From assembly GCA_018650285.1 (NCBI GenBank), contig JABIGF010000018.1, positions 1-46,620 on the forward strand: DNA of 46,620 nucleotides. Direction: 5' to 3'. Below are positions 1 to 8,713 of the stretch, one piece after another (positions within the stretch are counted from its first letter, which is position 1; the number at the start of each line of letters is the position of its first letter). The position numbers and the translations under genes are program-made. The notes beneath the pieces were generated by a model. The model saw nothing but the letters and a program-made list of their open reading frames with translations, made no database searches and was not told the origin of the DNA. Origin of the DNA: Methanobacteriota archaeon (GTDB lineage Archaea; Thermoplasmatota; Poseidoniia; Poseidoniales; Thalassarchaeaceae).

Positions 1-2
1 AC

Positions 3-1037
3 GATGACGAACGAGAGGACAGAGAGAAACACAAAGTTGAAGTTGATGTCTCGGGAGATGAAATAAAAGTTGAACTGAAGCGGGAAATCGGTCACGATGA
101 AACCAAGATCGAGTTCAAGGTTGACCTTTCAGAGGCGAAATTCAAATTGAAGTTTGAAGAAGAAACCGGTCAATTGGAAACCGAACAAAAACTCGAAGTG
201 GTGATGCAACGCCTCTTTGAGTATGTCGATGCGAACGGAAACGGAGCATATGACGAAGGCGAGATAATCGCTTCTGGCTATCGAATTGGTGATTCTGGTG
301 ACTCACTTTCAGACTCTCCGGACAACGGTTCGGTAAACTGGGACCAACCAACTCTTAGTGACATCACAACAGGTGGGGTCTCTGGCAAGGCTATGAGTGC
401 AAGAGGTTCTATTGGGGCTGAGAGTGAAGGGGTCTTCGGTCTTGACATCAAAGTATATGGCGACTTTACAATGATGAATGGGAGTCAACTTCTTCCGACC
501 GAAGTCAAGATTGATTTCATAATTGAGAATTACCCATACACGCAGAACGACAGCGTTCTTGGACTGTTACTCAAAACCAAAACCAAGCAAGAGCAGGAGC
601 GGCAGCACTCAGACATTGATGATGACGAAGAAGGAGTTGTTGCCTCCTCTAGCACCGATGTTAACGCCATCAGCCTTGGCTTTTCATGGAAACAGACTGC
701 AACTGTCGACGGAGTCGACCTGCCTGTTCACACTACCGTATTGAGTTCCGAGACTGAGACAAGCGCGGATGAATTTGAGTTCAAGCAACGCTTCGTACTT
801 GGATATGCTCGCGGGGATGTGATTGTTCATGACCCGGTTGCAGGGGTTAGTTATGCCTCAGCGGCAACAGCAGCAGTGGATGAGGGAAAATGGTACAACC
901 TACCTGGCTTCGGTGTAGTGGCTACTCTTACGGCATTCATGGGTACTGCAATCCTAGTTCGACCTCGTACTGTGAACCGAATTAATGATTCAGATACTGT
1001 TTTAGATTCTTTAGGATCAGTGGTTCAGCAATCATAA
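3..1037 (+). CDS. C-terminal part of an EF-hand surface protein (5' truncated)
   Basis: The reading frame is open from the window edge, so the true start lies upstream. The first internal alternative start is a TTG at 147. The visible part begins with a charged, Lys/Glu-rich beta-like stretch. It contains one EF-hand-type calcium loop (DANGNGAYDEGE, encoded near 228-263), and a hydrophobic segment just before the end (WYNLPGFGVVATLTAFMGTA) followed by Arg residues looks like a C-terminal membrane anchor. This suggests a secreted, calcium-binding protein anchored at the cell surface. I do not recognise the family beyond the EF-hand. No Cys pairs or catalytic motifs are seen. The TAA stop at 1035-1037 is followed by about 96 bp of non-coding DNA before a convergent gene. 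Confidence 0.75.
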   Translation, partial: DDEREDREKHKVEVDVSGDEIKVELKREIGHDETKIEFKVDLSEAKFKLKFEEETGQLETEQKLEVVMQRLFEYVDANGNGAYDEGEIIASGYRIGDSGDSLSDSPDNGSVNWDQPTLSDITTGGVSGKAMSARGSIGAESEGVFGLDIKVYGDFTMMNGSQLLPTEVKIDFIIENYPYTQNDSVLGLLLKTKTKQEQERQHSDIDDDEEGVVASSSTDVNAISLGFSWKQTATVDGVDLPVHTTVLSSETETSADEFEFKQRFVLGYARGDVIVHDPVAGVSYASAATAAVDEGKWYNLPGFGVVATLTAFMGTAILVRPRTVNRINDSDTVLDSLGSVVQQS

Positions 1038-1133
1038 GAACACTGTGTAAAACAAACCCCTAAAATAGGTAGCAACAGAGGGTACCCCCTGCGCATATCT
1101 AATGATGTCTTGAAACAATACATTGAATTTGCA

Positions 1134-1577
1134 TTATCGGTTTATGATTAGAATACAACATTTTGCAAACTCATCAAGCGGTAGAATATGAGCGCGAGAG
1201 AAAAGTCGCTTGTCAGGGTCATCAAGGTTCCTTCGTGAGTGTTTTTCATCCGAACCTCTTGCCTTTTTGACAACCTTCCAGAGTTGTTTTGTAGGGGCGA
1301 TATAGATATTTTCGGAATTTGCCATGACCCACCAGTCTGCGTTTTTTCTTGCTAATCCGAAGGCAGAATTTTTCCACCCCGAGTCTCGGTCAGAACGCTG
1401 TTCTAGTTCCAAATAATGGGCATTTGTCTCAAGGGAAAGTTCGTCAAATCGAATCGCAACTTTTTCACCATTTGGAGTGACCATATCCCAACCTTCGTGT
1501 TTATGGGCACCGTTTAGATGAGTCCAACCCATCTTGTCAGCAATTGTTCGTTCGTATTCAAGTATCTCATCGCCCAT
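1134..1577 (-). CDS. Small PD-(D/E)XK nuclease-like hypothetical protein
   Basis: This is a 147-residue protein. The frame stays open upstream to 1931, but that part lies antisense to the aIF1A coding region and has shadow-like composition. ATG 1577 is therefore chosen, leaving 88 bp to the divergent aIF1A start. Visible pattern: an Asp in GWDMV, then YLELEQR (resembling the E-x-K strand of PD-(D/E)XK folds), then SGW..S with LARKNADWWV and a C-terminal IYIAPTKQLW. This order (D, ExE/K, SG-x-x-x-AD-hydrophobic) resembles small restriction/resolvase-like endonuclease folds, often phage-related. The lysine position of the ExK motif is Gln here, so activity is uncertain. It could equally be an unrelated hypothetical protein. 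Confidence 0.55.
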   Translation of the reverse strand: MGDEILEYERTIADKMGWTHLNGAHKHEGWDMVTPNGEKVAIRFDELSLETNAHYLELEQRSDRDSGWKNSAFGLARKNADWWVMANSENIYIAPTKQLWKVVKKARGSDEKHSRRNLDDPDKRLFSRAHILPLDEFAKCCILIINR

Positions 1578-1665
1578 GCAATACTCCCCTAGATTGCAGA
1601 CAATGGCATCTGATTTTAGAACTACGCAAGCAAATATCTCCTTTTTTACCTCAAACCGTTTATCA

Positions 1666-2199
1666 ATGGTGGGCATACCGGATACAATTGTGGGTCGTAG
1701 AAGAGAGGAGACTGTAGACAAGGAATTGCTTGCCCAGATGGAAGCTGGTGACGAGAAGATCCGTGTAAAAGTCCCTAACGAGCGAGTGAACGAAATGTTT
1801 GCAATCGCTGACCAAATCCTCGGCGGCCGAAGAATCCGTGCTATCTGTGCTGATGGCGAAGAGAGAATTACTCGAATACCAGGCAAGATGCGTCGCAGAC
1901 AATGGGTACGCGAGGGTGACCTAATCATCATTCAGCCCTGGGATTTCCAACCATCAAAGGCTGATGTAAAAATGCGTTATACTAAGACTCAAGCCCTCTA
2001 TCTTTCTAGAAAGGGCGTACTTCCAGAAATTGTTGATGTCTTTGGAATGTCTAGTGATGATTCTGGCTCTGATGAAGATGGTATTTGGGATATGAATTCC
2101 GAAGGCGCTGAACCTGCTAAAGAAGAGTCTGAGGCGCCAAAAGATGCTGATGATGATAGCGAATCCGAAGATGAATCTTTAGATGATTTATTTGAGTGA
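1666..2199 (+). CDS. eif1A: Translation initiation factor aIF1A with acidic tail
   Basis: S1/OB-fold initiation factor that binds the small ribosomal subunit A site and helps start-codon selection. Family signature: ILGGRRIRAICADGEERI, then RIPGKMRRRQWVREGDLI and IIQPWDFQPSKADV, then RYTKTQALYLSRKG. The start ATG 1666 leaves a short basic N-terminus (VGRRREE) typical of the family; upstream ATGs in frame would add residues that do not resemble the family. At 177 residues it is longer than usual archaeal aIF1A (about 100-120). The extra length is an Asp/Glu/Ser-rich C-terminal tail from about residue 125, like the acidic tail of eukaryotic eIF1A. AAATATC near 1632-1638 could be the TATA box. 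The stop overlaps a GTG (GTGA) at the front of the Rio1 region, suggesting an operon with Rio1 and the KH protein. Confidence 0.95.
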   Translation: MVGIPDTIVGRRREETVDKELLAQMEAGDEKIRVKVPNERVNEMFAIADQILGGRRIRAICADGEERITRIPGKMRRRQWVREGDLIIIQPWDFQPSKADVKMRYTKTQALYLSRKGVLPEIVDVFGMSSDDSGSDEDGIWDMNSEGAEPAKEESEAPKDADDDSESEDESLDDLFE

Positions 2200-2356
2200 A
2201 GTCAGAGATGTTTGAGGGATTACCATTTCTCGAAAAAAGGGGGGCAAAAGCCGCTCTTCTAAACGTGAATGGGAAGACCTATTTGACCAGCGAGCGGCTG
2301 CAAACACGGAAGAATTTCCAGACCAAGATTGGTCAGAATTTGAGGCTGATGATGAG
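2196..2356 (+). other. Probable N-terminal coding extension of Rio1, split by a frame change or lacking a normal start
   Basis: In the Rio1 frame the sequence stays open upstream of ATG 2357 to a TGA at 2213-2215. It reads as plausible protein (SSKREWEDLFDQRAAANTEE and onward), yet has no ATG, GTG or TTG in that interval; ATT codons occur at 2219 and 2225. A GTG (2196, overlapping the aIF1A stop) and an ATG (2208) lie in another frame that meets the Rio1 frame at an A6G6 run (2233-2244). A one-base length error or real slippage there would give a protein beginning MFEGLPFLEK and continuing into the Rio1 extension. Confidence 0.5.
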
Positions 2357-3226
2357 ATGCCAGAACTTGAAAAGCATCAGGAAGCAATTGACAAATCGTT
2401 GAAAAAGTTGGACGATGATAGTTCAAAATATCATTGGATGAAAGAGAAGAAATATGCTACAATATTTAGAGAAATTGAGCATAAATTGACTGGCGTTCTT
2501 GGTGTAGGTCAATACGATTGGGTAGACCGCCGTGTCTTTGACCAAGTGTTTGACCAGTCAACATTAATGGCAATTTACAAACTAATGCAAAAGGACCACA
2601 TTGATACAATAGAGTGGCCAATTGCACGTGGGAAAGAAGCGCACGTGTTTCATGCAACATCTCAATCAGGGCCTGTAGCAGTCAAAATTTTTCATACATC
2701 AAATGCTGTTTTCAAGGGTTTATTGCAGTATATTGAGGGTGATCCGCGTTTTGGTGGATTACGTAGAAGGCACCGAGAACTGGTCAATGTGTGGGTGCAA
2801 AAAGAACATCGAAATTTGATGCGGATGCGAAAACATGGAGTTAGAGTTCCCGAATCACTTGCGACACACAAGAACGTCTTGATAATGGAATATCTTGGCG
2901 ATGAGACTGGTCCTTCTCCTAGACTACGTGATGTGATTGTAGATGACCCACAAAAGTTGTACAATGATTTATTGCAGCAATTGCGAATTATCTGGCACGA
3001 CGCCGGACTTGCTCATGCTGATTTTTCCGATTACAACATTATGATTCATCAAGGTGAAGCGTGGATTATTGATGCTGGACAATCTGTTGTACAGAACCAC
3101 CCCAAGGCGAAAGAATTCCTTGTTCGCGATATCACTAGGTTGGTGCAATGGGCTGGAAGAAATGGGGTCGATGCGGATTTAGCAGAAGCTACGCTTTTTG
3201 TCATTCAAAGCGATGAAGAAGAGTGA
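2357..3226 (+). CDS. rio1: Rio1-type atypical serine/threonine kinase
   Basis: RIO-family kinase/ATPase that acts in late maturation of the small ribosomal subunit. Visible motifs: a nucleotide-binding region GKEAHVFHA with the Lys of VAVKIFH about a dozen residues later; a hinge MEYLGDETGPSPRLRD, characteristic of RIO1 rather than RIO2; the catalytic loop HADFSDYNIM; and the metal-binding IDAGQSVVQNHP. There is no N-terminal winged helix as in RIO2. Length from this start is 289 residues, normal for archaeal Rio1, but coding potential continues upstream (see 2196-2356), so the true N-terminus is probably longer. The position between aIF1A and a KH-domain protein is a conserved archaeal ribosome-biogenesis arrangement. 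Confidence 0.93.
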   Translation: MPELEKHQEAIDKSLKKLDDDSSKYHWMKEKKYATIFREIEHKLTGVLGVGQYDWVDRRVFDQVFDQSTLMAIYKLMQKDHIDTIEWPIARGKEAHVFHATSQSGPVAVKIFHTSNAVFKGLLQYIEGDPRFGGLRRRHRELVNVWVQKEHRNLMRMRKHGVRVPESLATHKNVLIMEYLGDETGPSPRLRDVIVDDPQKLYNDLLQQLRIIWHDAGLAHADFSDYNIMIHQGEAWIIDAGQSVVQNHPKAKEFLVRDITRLVQWAGRNGVDADLAEATLFVIQSDEEE

Positions 3227-3295
3227 TTTGTGACTAAGAGGTGCTTTGAGGCCCAATAGTTGGATTCAAAGAGGGTGGGCCGGTCGGCTCGCTCA

Positions 3296-4024
3296 ATGGA
3301 GGTTTCAGTTCGTGTTCCAATGGACCGCATAGCGGTCTTAATCGGTAGGAAAGGCATGACGCGAAAGTCGCTTGAGAAAGCGGCTAATGTGGGCTTGGAA
3401 ATTGATTCTGAAACCGGCGATGTGTCAATCACCTGGGACCCAGAGAAAACAGATCCAGTGGTGATGATGAAGTTCCCAGAACTTGTCAAGGCTATTGGCC
3501 GTGGTATGTCTCCTAAAAAAGCCATCAAATTGATGGAGGATGAGGTCTACTTCCAACTTTACGACATGCGTGAATGGGTCGGTAAGCAATATTTGCAGCA
3601 AAAGAGGATGCGAGGCCGATTGATTGGCAGTGAAGGAAAAATTCGCAAATTCATAGAATCTAACTCAGGCTGTGAAATGGCTGTTTATGGTAGCACAGTA
3701 GTTCTCATCGGTGATGAAGAGGGATTGCCTCTAGCAGCTAATGCTGTTGAGCGCATATTGCGTGGTGCAGAACATAGTACAGTAGTCAAAGCGATGGAGA
3801 GGGAGAGACGTGACCGCAAGTTAGCCTCACGCCGTCTTGATTCCATAGCGGAGCGCGGCCCAGAAACATCCACTGGATTTGACGAACTAGTGCCTGGTTT
3901 GGCCGATGCAAGAGCAAGAAACCGCCGTTACAAAAATGCTCAAGTGGACCCTGAAGATGAAGAGGCCATCAACGAAATGATGGAACTTGCTGAAGATGAA
4001 ACAATAGAATATGGCGAAGAATGA
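3296..4024 (+). CDS. Dim2/Pno1/Krr1-like KH-domain protein
   Basis: RNA-binding protein with two KH domains, the archaeal counterpart of Pno1/Dim2, which works with Nob1 and Rio kinases on the 3' end of pre-16S rRNA. KH1 has RIAVLIGRKGMTRKSLE (GxxG loop) near residues 9-25. KH2 has RGRLIGSEGKIRKFIE (second GxxG) near residues 107-122. A basic stretch and an acidic tail follow. Length is 242 residues from ATG 3296, chosen because family members begin a few residues before the VRVP strand; a TTG at 3260 would add 12 residues. It lies 69 bp after Rio1 on the same strand, so co-transcription is likely. Confidence 0.9.
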   Translation: MEVSVRVPMDRIAVLIGRKGMTRKSLEKAANVGLEIDSETGDVSITWDPEKTDPVVMMKFPELVKAIGRGMSPKKAIKLMEDEVYFQLYDMREWVGKQYLQQKRMRGRLIGSEGKIRKFIESNSGCEMAVYGSTVVLIGDEEGLPLAANAVERILRGAEHSTVVKAMERERRDRKLASRRLDSIAERGPETSTGFDELVPGLADARARNRRYKNAQVDPEDEEAINEMMELAEDETIEYGEE

Positions 4025-4033
4025 ATGACTATT

Positions 4034-5824
4034 TCATTCAACAATTTCAGGTTTCGCTCTTGAAATTATCAATCCAATGTAGAGGCCAACTAGGGCTGTC
4101 ATTAGCATAGTTGGTGCAAAAGAAGGGACTAGTCCAACCATTTTTGGTGTCGCACCTTGGACAACCATGTAAGCATCATTGTTTGCTTCATCTCTTTCTG
4201 AGATAGAATCATCTGAGTCAGCAGTCAACCGAATATCGTATTCTCCTTGATTGAGAACTGTTACGCTCCAATACATCGTTTCAGACAAGTCAGCAAGAGC
4301 GATTGGAGGTAGAGTTCTAGTTTCTAATGTGGTCCATGTGACATCGCTGTTACGGTCTGCGGGTGCGGTTTGTAGTCTGATAACTACACTACCAACATAC
4401 GCTTCATTACTCACTAATACGGAAGTCACATTGACTTGCCCTTCTGTACCGGCACGCACTACTAATCGGTCTACTGTGGCACCATCCCATGAGAGGTCAA
4501 GGCTTGGGAAAACCATGAAATGCTGGGTTGCTGAGTAGTCACTATTTCCAGCCTCGTCAACTAATATTGCTCGTAATGAGAGGAATTGTCCCTGCTTTGT
4601 TGACCAGTCAATAGATGATGATAGGCTTGCGGTTATGCCAGTTCCTACATCAATCCATGTAGAAGTAATATCTGGGGTGGAACCTAAACCATCAGTGTCA
4701 AATCCGTATTGGATTTTGCTTTGGGTGGCATCAATACCAGAGAATTCATCACTTGCTTGGATAGAAATTTCCACAGCACCAATTAGGGCAGTGGTAAGTT
4801 CAGGGACAAGCCAGCCACCAGCAACAGGAGCATTATGATCAATTCTTAGTGTGTAGTTGTCAATAATTCCACGGTTACCTACATTGTCTATTGCGCGGAA
4901 CTGAATTGTTCGAACCCCTTCTTGTAGAGTTAGTGTTCCAGAGCCGCCAATGCCAACAGAACTCCATGTGGTGGAGGTGGAGTCACGTACTTCGTAACCA
5001 GCAATCCCGCTGCCACTGTTATCAGTAGCACCATTAAACAGATTTGAAAAGATAAGCATTTGAGCATTATTCCAACTAGATGTTATTGATAGTGAAGGAG
5101 TGCCAACAGTTGGGCCAACTGTATCAATCCCGATGTAGATATTTTTGGTTGCTGAAAGTCCACCTTCATCATAAACAGATAGTTTTGAATTCCATGTGCC
5201 TTGACTAGGGAAACTACCGCTAGTCCAATCCCATCGGTGAGTTAGGAACCCAGGTCCATCGTTTGAAGGGGAGCCTGGCCCTGGAACATCAGTGAGAGTA
5301 GCATAACTGAGGTGTGTATCAGTCGCATTCCATGTGAAAGAGATGGTGTCGGTGGGTGATGCGTCAAACCAAGCGCGGCTGGCGAGAGAAACCCCTGTCC
5401 CATAGTCGGGCGCCTCAACATTGAATGTGAGAGCGCTTGGTGCTGTATTGTCAACAGTAAAGTTTGCACCGTTTGTGACGCCAGTTGAGGAATTGTTTTC
5501 CCACCCAGTTAGGCGTAGTTGGTAGTCTCCATCTGAGACGGAGGTTGAATCCCAATTGTATAGCCATGAAGTGGCAGATGTAATGTTGGTTAGAATTGAC
5601 CAAGAGGTGCCATCATTGAGGTCAAGGCTTGCAGCATCCAACCCTGATGTTGAAGAGACTAGAATAGTCACGCTGCCGGCGACAGTTTCGCCTTCTGATG
5701 GGGCTGTTCCAAAGGTAGGTGCGGTTTGTTTTGCACCCTTTGCTGTAACTTCTGTGATGGGCAAAAAGCCGAGTAAAAGAATAGCAATGAGCATGAAGGC
5801 GGTTGCCCCTCCCCGCTTTGTCAT
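4034..5824 (-). CDS. Secreted Ig-like/CARDB-type surface protein with C-terminal anchor
   Basis: 596 residues. ATG 5824 follows a TTG at 5827. The N-terminus is a signal peptide (KR, then FMLIAILLLGFLPIT). The body is made of Thr/Ser-rich beta-sandwich modules with repeated phrases such as SGLDAASLDLNDG and DNVGNRGIIDNYTLRIDHNAP, which are typical of bacterial/archaeal Ig-like adhesion domains. The last module (VDRLVVRAGTEGQVNVTSV to ISERDEANNDAYMVV) resembles CARDB. A hydrophobic helix (MLMTALVGLYIGLIIS) close to the end plus a short charged tail predicts a membrane anchor with an extracellular body. Ligand unknown. It is divergent from another CARDB protein (5924) across a shared inverted repeat, and convergent with the KH gene with a 9 bp gap. 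Confidence 0.85.
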   Translation of the reverse strand: MTKRGGATAFMLIAILLLGFLPITEVTAKGAKQTAPTFGTAPSEGETVAGSVTILVSSTSGLDAASLDLNDGTSWSILTNITSATSWLYNWDSTSVSDGDYQLRLTGWENNSSTGVTNGANFTVDNTAPSALTFNVEAPDYGTGVSLASRAWFDASPTDTISFTWNATDTHLSYATLTDVPGPGSPSNDGPGFLTHRWDWTSGSFPSQGTWNSKLSVYDEGGLSATKNIYIGIDTVGPTVGTPSLSITSSWNNAQMLIFSNLFNGATDNSGSGIAGYEVRDSTSTTWSSVGIGGSGTLTLQEGVRTIQFRAIDNVGNRGIIDNYTLRIDHNAPVAGGWLVPELTTALIGAVEISIQASDEFSGIDATQSKIQYGFDTDGLGSTPDITSTWIDVGTGITASLSSSIDWSTKQGQFLSLRAILVDEAGNSDYSATQHFMVFPSLDLSWDGATVDRLVVRAGTEGQVNVTSVLVSNEAYVGSVVIRLQTAPADRNSDVTWTTLETRTLPPIALADLSETMYWSVTVLNQGEYDIRLTADSDDSISERDEANNDAYMVVQGATPKMVGLVPSFAPTMLMTALVGLYIGLIISRAKPEIVE

Positions 5825-5848
5825 CAAATTGAGGACAACTCGCCTTTG

Positions 5849-5918
5849 ACTTCAACCCTTCCTATCACTTTGTGATGCGTTGTAGTTTTGAACGCGGTTG
5901 CATCGGCAGGGTTGAAGT
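5849..5918. promoter_or_regulatory. Long inverted repeat with inner palindrome in a divergent surface-gene promoter
   Basis: ACTTCAACCCT (5849-5859) and AGGGTTGAAGT (5908-5918) are perfect 11-base complements. Each arm reads AGGGTTGAAGT in the direction of the gene it faces. The spacer holds a second palindrome, ATCAC-TTT-GTGAT (5864-5876). Start codons are at 5824 (minus) and 5924 (plus). I infer a shared operator controlling both surface-protein genes. It has no U-tract, so a terminator is unlikely. Confidence 0.5.
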
Positions 5919-5923
5919 GCAGT

Positions 5924-8674
5924 ATGCTACCTCGTCTGCCCATGGGCAGGGTATCAGCCGTCACAACTACTCTTCTATTATTGCTAGTTTCTTTGCTCCC
6001 TGTAGCAATAGGAGAGAGCGCGGGAGATGTCAATTTTAGTGTAGATAGTTTAGCCCTTTCACCATCATCGCCAGTTGAAGGCGAAGATGTACAAGTGACT
6101 GCTACGCTGATGAATGCGATATCCACTGAGATAACAGGGGTTGTCGTATCACTGCATCCAGATAGTGACCAAAATCCCGCTTTTCATACTGAAACAGTTT
6201 CAATATTAGGTGATAGTTTTGTTCAAGTGGTCGGGACATGGGGTGATATTCCATTTGGTACACATTCAGTAGTCCTAGTTGTAACTCATAACGGTTCAAC
6301 AAATTCAGTTTCAAAAGGTGTTGAGGTTAGTGGGCAAATTGATTTAGTTGCCTCAAACATTATTTTGACACCAACATCTGATTTACATCAAGGTGACCTT
6401 ATTGATATTTCACTCAACGTTACTAACGAAGGAAATCTAGATGCACCAGCCTCTCATGTTCTAATTCAATTAGATGGCACAACATTATCTGAATTATCAG
6501 TGCCATCTCTTTTTGCTGGTGCTTCTACTGTAGTTCAGACATCATTCAATGCTCCAGCAGCTGGAAGCCACCAGATATCAGCAATTGCAAATTCGGCAAA
6601 TGATGGCATTACAGAATCAAATACCGATAATAATGATGCTAACCCCGCATCTTTCACCGTTCTTTCAGAACCGGACTTTCTTCATTATGGGCAACCAAGC
6701 CCCGAAATTTCAGTTTCAACTGATGTCGGTGTACTTACTGGGCCTTGGACATTGAGTGGCGAAATATTGCGTATGGGTGGAAGCGGAGATGAGACTATTT
6801 CCATTGCAATCCTTCTTATTGAGGCGAGTGGGGAAACAACAGTTTCAACTTTCCAACTAACTTTCACAGATAGCGCCCCACTTCAAGCATGGCAACATCA
6901 AGTAAGCACTTTACAAATGCCTGAATTGTCAGCCGGCGAACATACACTTCGCGTGCGAATTGACCCAAGTAGGCAAGTTCCTCAATCAATCCAGTTCAAC
7001 GATGATTTAGATACTCAAATTTCAGTACATCCTGAACCAAATGTCGTCGTTTCACCACATGCTTCTAGTTCTAGTGACTCAGTTCTTTCAGGGGAACAAG
7101 TTAGTTTTGAGGTGACTGTGACTAATACTGGGACAATTGCAATCATTGGTGATTTAACGGCAATTTTTGATGGTAACACTTTGACGCCTATTCTCGGTAT
7201 AGGGATTCCAGCAGGAGAAGAACGCACATTCAATTTTTCAGGAATTAGTTCAGGTACCGAGTCAAGAACTCTACAATTTACTGCGTCTTGGACTGCAAAT
7301 GGAGCAAGTTATGATTCACAAACTGACGACAATACCGCATATGGTACGGTAGTATTGCGCAGCAATTTGCGTTTACGATTTTTGCAACAGAGTGAGAGTT
7401 GGACACCAAGTGATACACCAATGGTTGTTGGTACAACCTATACGTACACAGTTGATATTGTTTCTGAAGAGGGGACAGGAAGCGAGATATTCACTTGTTT
7501 TGACCATGGCGAGGGAGAGACACTGAGTGTTAAAGAAATTGAATTTTCTTCAGTCAATTATACGAGTACGGTAATTTGTTCCTTCACTCCTGAAAAGGCT
7601 GGTAATTTTGAATTGTATGTAGTGCCAACTGGTAGCAGTGTGGCGACTTGGACAACTGGCTGGTCAATATCAGCAGTAGGTAATTCTGGGCCGGATACTG
7701 ATTCTACAACAGATTCACAAGCGACAATATTGTTTATTATTGCAGCAATTTTGTTGATTGCAGTCTTAGTTGCTGCGTTTGTGTTATCGCGTACAATTGA
7801 TGAAGAATTAGAGCGAGAGACTTTCGAATATTGCCCATCTTGTGATGGTGAAATTGAAGGTGATGAAGAGATGTGTCCGCATTGTGACTTTGATCTAGTT
7901 GAAGGCTTATCTCAATTCCATGATTGTCCTTCTTGCAATTCAAATATTCCTGATATGATGGAACATTGCCCATACTGTGGTTTAGTACAAGATGTCTCAT
8001 CGTTCTATGAACAGCGCGAGCGCAAGGAGAAAGTTGTCGAAGAGATGGATGAAATCTTGGAAGATGATGAGGATGAAATTGTCCTTGGAACTGAAGGGTA
8101 TGGGGACGCAATCTCTGAAATGGGATACGATGAAGACCAGTTGGAATCAGACTGGGATGAGAATCTTGGTGCAGCAGAAGCAGAAATTGATGCTGCTATT
8201 GCACAGCGAGAACTTGAGTCTGAAATGCTTGAAGAAGAGTCAGAAGAGGATTTGGTTATCACCCAAATGCGCCAGACGCATGAAGAGCACCGTGTAGAAC
8301 TTGACGATATTATTGGTGACAAAGAAGGTCGGCGCCATCTAAGTGATGACGATGTCAAATTAAGTGCTTCAGATGCTGACATTCGAGCAGATATTTTCGA
8401 AATTACCGGCGAAGATGGAATATTGCCAGGGCAAGAGGTTGAGGTTGAATTTATTCCAGACAATACCGTTGTTGGTAATGAATTGAAAGAGCGGACAGAA
8501 GTCACTGACTTTACTGTTGAAAGTGATGGTCCTCAGCCAGCGAAGATTTCAGATACAGTAGAGGAAATGACCGAAGAGACAGAACCCGTTGCTGAAGATG
8601 ATAGCGAGAAGAAGACTGAGGATGGTAGTAAGCGCCGACGTAGCGTGCGCCGCCGTGGTAATGACGACGAATGA
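5924..8674 (+). CDS. Multi-CARDB surface protein with transmembrane helix and double zinc-ribbon cytoplasmic tail
   Basis: 916 residues from ATG 5924; an upstream TTG at 5888 would add 12. A signal peptide (AVTTTLLLLLVSLLPVAIG) leads into several CARDB-like repeats, each carrying N.G....S.V....D....T and ending in DNNDAN-like turns, over residues 30-590. A single transmembrane helix lies at about 600-621. On the predicted inner side are two zinc ribbons: CPSCDGE...CPHCDFD near 636-655 and CPSCNSN...CPYCGLV near 667-687. A long Glu/Asp-rich coiled-coil-like region follows, with a basic Arg-rich end. The layout suggests that outside binding is linked to an intracellular zinc-ribbon module, but the partner is unknown. 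A candidate C/D sRNA begins 40 nt after the stop. Confidence 0.85.
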   Translation: MLPRLPMGRVSAVTTTLLLLLVSLLPVAIGESAGDVNFSVDSLALSPSSPVEGEDVQVTATLMNAISTEITGVVVSLHPDSDQNPAFHTETVSILGDSFVQVVGTWGDIPFGTHSVVLVVTHNGSTNSVSKGVEVSGQIDLVASNIILTPTSDLHQGDLIDISLNVTNEGNLDAPASHVLIQLDGTTLSELSVPSLFAGASTVVQTSFNAPAAGSHQISAIANSANDGITESNTDNNDANPASFTVLSEPDFLHYGQPSPEISVSTDVGVLTGPWTLSGEILRMGGSGDETISIAILLIEASGETTVSTFQLTFTDSAPLQAWQHQVSTLQMPELSAGEHTLRVRIDPSRQVPQSIQFNDDLDTQISVHPEPNVVVSPHASSSSDSVLSGEQVSFEVTVTNTGTIAIIGDLTAIFDGNTLTPILGIGIPAGEERTFNFSGISSGTESRTLQFTASWTANGASYDSQTDDNTAYGTVVLRSNLRLRFLQQSESWTPSDTPMVVGTTYTYTVDIVSEEGTGSEIFTCFDHGEGETLSVKEIEFSSVNYTSTVICSFTPEKAGNFELYVVPTGSSVATWTTGWSISAVGNSGPDTDSTTDSQATILFIIAAILLIAVLVAAFVLSRTIDEELERETFEYCPSCDGEIEGDEEMCPHCDFDLVEGLSQFHDCPSCNSNIPDMMEHCPYCGLVQDVSSFYEQRERKEKVVEEMDEILEDDEDEIVLGTEGYGDAISEMGYDEDQLESDWDENLGAAEAEIDAAIAQRELESEMLEEESEEDLVITQMRQTHEEHRVELDDIIGDKEGRRHLSDDDVKLSASDADIRADIFEITGEDGILPGQEVEVEFIPDNTVVGNELKERTEVTDFTVESDGPQPAKISDTVEEMTEETEPVAEDDSEKKTEDGSKRRRSVRRRGNDDE

Positions 8675-8713
8675 GCGGTGAGGTTCAAACGGTGTGGCTC
8701 TGTCGCTTTAGTT

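Noticed and set aside
1578-1931. Upstream extension of the minus-strand nuclease-like frame to 1931
   Set aside because: It lies antisense to the well-supported aIF1A coding region and has Ser/Arg/Ile-rich shadow composition; ATG 1577 gives a compact protein and a normal divergent gap.
8005-8505. 166-residue open frame on the minus strand
   Set aside because: Antisense to the acidic coiled-coil tail of the CARDB protein; its Ser-rich product is the expected mirror of GAT/GAA codons.
8678-8700. T-loop-like GGTTCAAAC suggesting a tRNA
   Set aside because: The flanking bases do not form a T stem and no acceptor or anticodon stem is present.
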